Source of the DNA: Deltaproteobacteria bacterium
GTDB taxonomy: Bacteria; Desulfobacterota; Dissulfuribacteria; Dissulfuribacterales; UBA3076
DNA: 5,673 nucleotides
Assembly (NCBI GenBank): GCA_027004315.1
Contig: JALTHV010000302.1
Coordinates: 1-5,673, forward strand
Direction of reading: 5' to 3'
Shown here: positions 5,579 to 5,673 of the stretch, piece after piece
Position numbering within the stretch: the stretch's first letter is position 1
Layout of the letters: each line of letters opens with the position of its first letter
Translations under genes and position numbers: made by a program
Notes under the pieces: generated by a model
What the model was told of the DNA's origin: nothing
Seen by the model: only the letters and a program-made list of their open reading frames with translations
Database searches by the model: none

Positions 5579-5673
5579 ATAACCTTCCACGTCTCCGGCC
5601 ACTGGTAGTATTTTGAAGGGTTTCAGTGCGGATTAATGGGCAGAGGCCCTGATCTTGTGCATCAAGCGATGCT
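5579..5673 (+). mobile_element. MITE-like element, copy 3, left part, truncated by the window edge
   Basis: The stretch from ATAACCTTCCACGTCTCCGG onward aligns with the left end of copy 2 at 17 of 23 positions, so the terminus is eroded. The arm at 5597-5626 differs from both complete copies in its outer half but ends in the same GAAGGGTTTCAG as copy 1. The core from 5620 to 5673 matches copy 2 almost perfectly, with one missing T between AGAG and GCCC. That deletion falls in the loop of an inner hairpin, which becomes GGGC-AGAG-GCCC. Same orientation as copy 2. If it duplicated its target, CCCGCTGC (5571-5578) or a near match should lie after its missing right end. It may form the 3' end structure of the efflux operon. 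Confidence 0.75.

Overview
The window looks like a chromosomal stretch from an environmental Gram-negative bacterium. A membrane fusion protein plus inner-membrane RND pump implies an outer membrane. Desulfobacterota is my best guess, because intergenic repeats with CACGCAAAG arms and GTAAAAA-type outer arms look familiar from that group. That guess rests on memory and no marker gene is present, so it is weak.

Layout. Positions 1-416 hold no firm gene. They contain the terminus of a short mobile element at the left edge (1-31), an unassigned stretch, and a complete 171-bp copy of the same family (179-349). A PfpI/DJ-1 family gene follows (417-938). The gap 939-1420 holds a small hairpin, a second complete 150-bp copy of the element (1002-1151), an unrelated degenerate palindromic repeat (about 1175-1317), and a candidate promoter/operator. 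Next come two one-base-overlapping genes: a periplasmic adaptor (1421-2500) and a 1019-residue RND pump (2500-5559). A third element copy begins 19 bp after the pump stop codon and runs off the right edge.

The adaptor and pump should form two parts of a tripartite efflux system. No outer-membrane factor is visible, so it lies outside the window or is shared. The PfpI-like protein is probably a separate stress/repair unit, since two element insertions and the second repeat separate it from the efflux pair.

The strongest observation is the non-coding element family. It has GTAAC-type terminal inverted repeats and 8-bp target duplications (exact at copy 1, 7/8 at copy 2). Inside lies a 30-bp stem whose sequence differs between copies but stays self-complementary, around a conserved core of about 50 nt containing two small hairpins. 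I read it as a MITE, possibly mobilised by an IS66-type transposase. It makes up most of the non-coding DNA upstream of pfpI and between the two transcription units.
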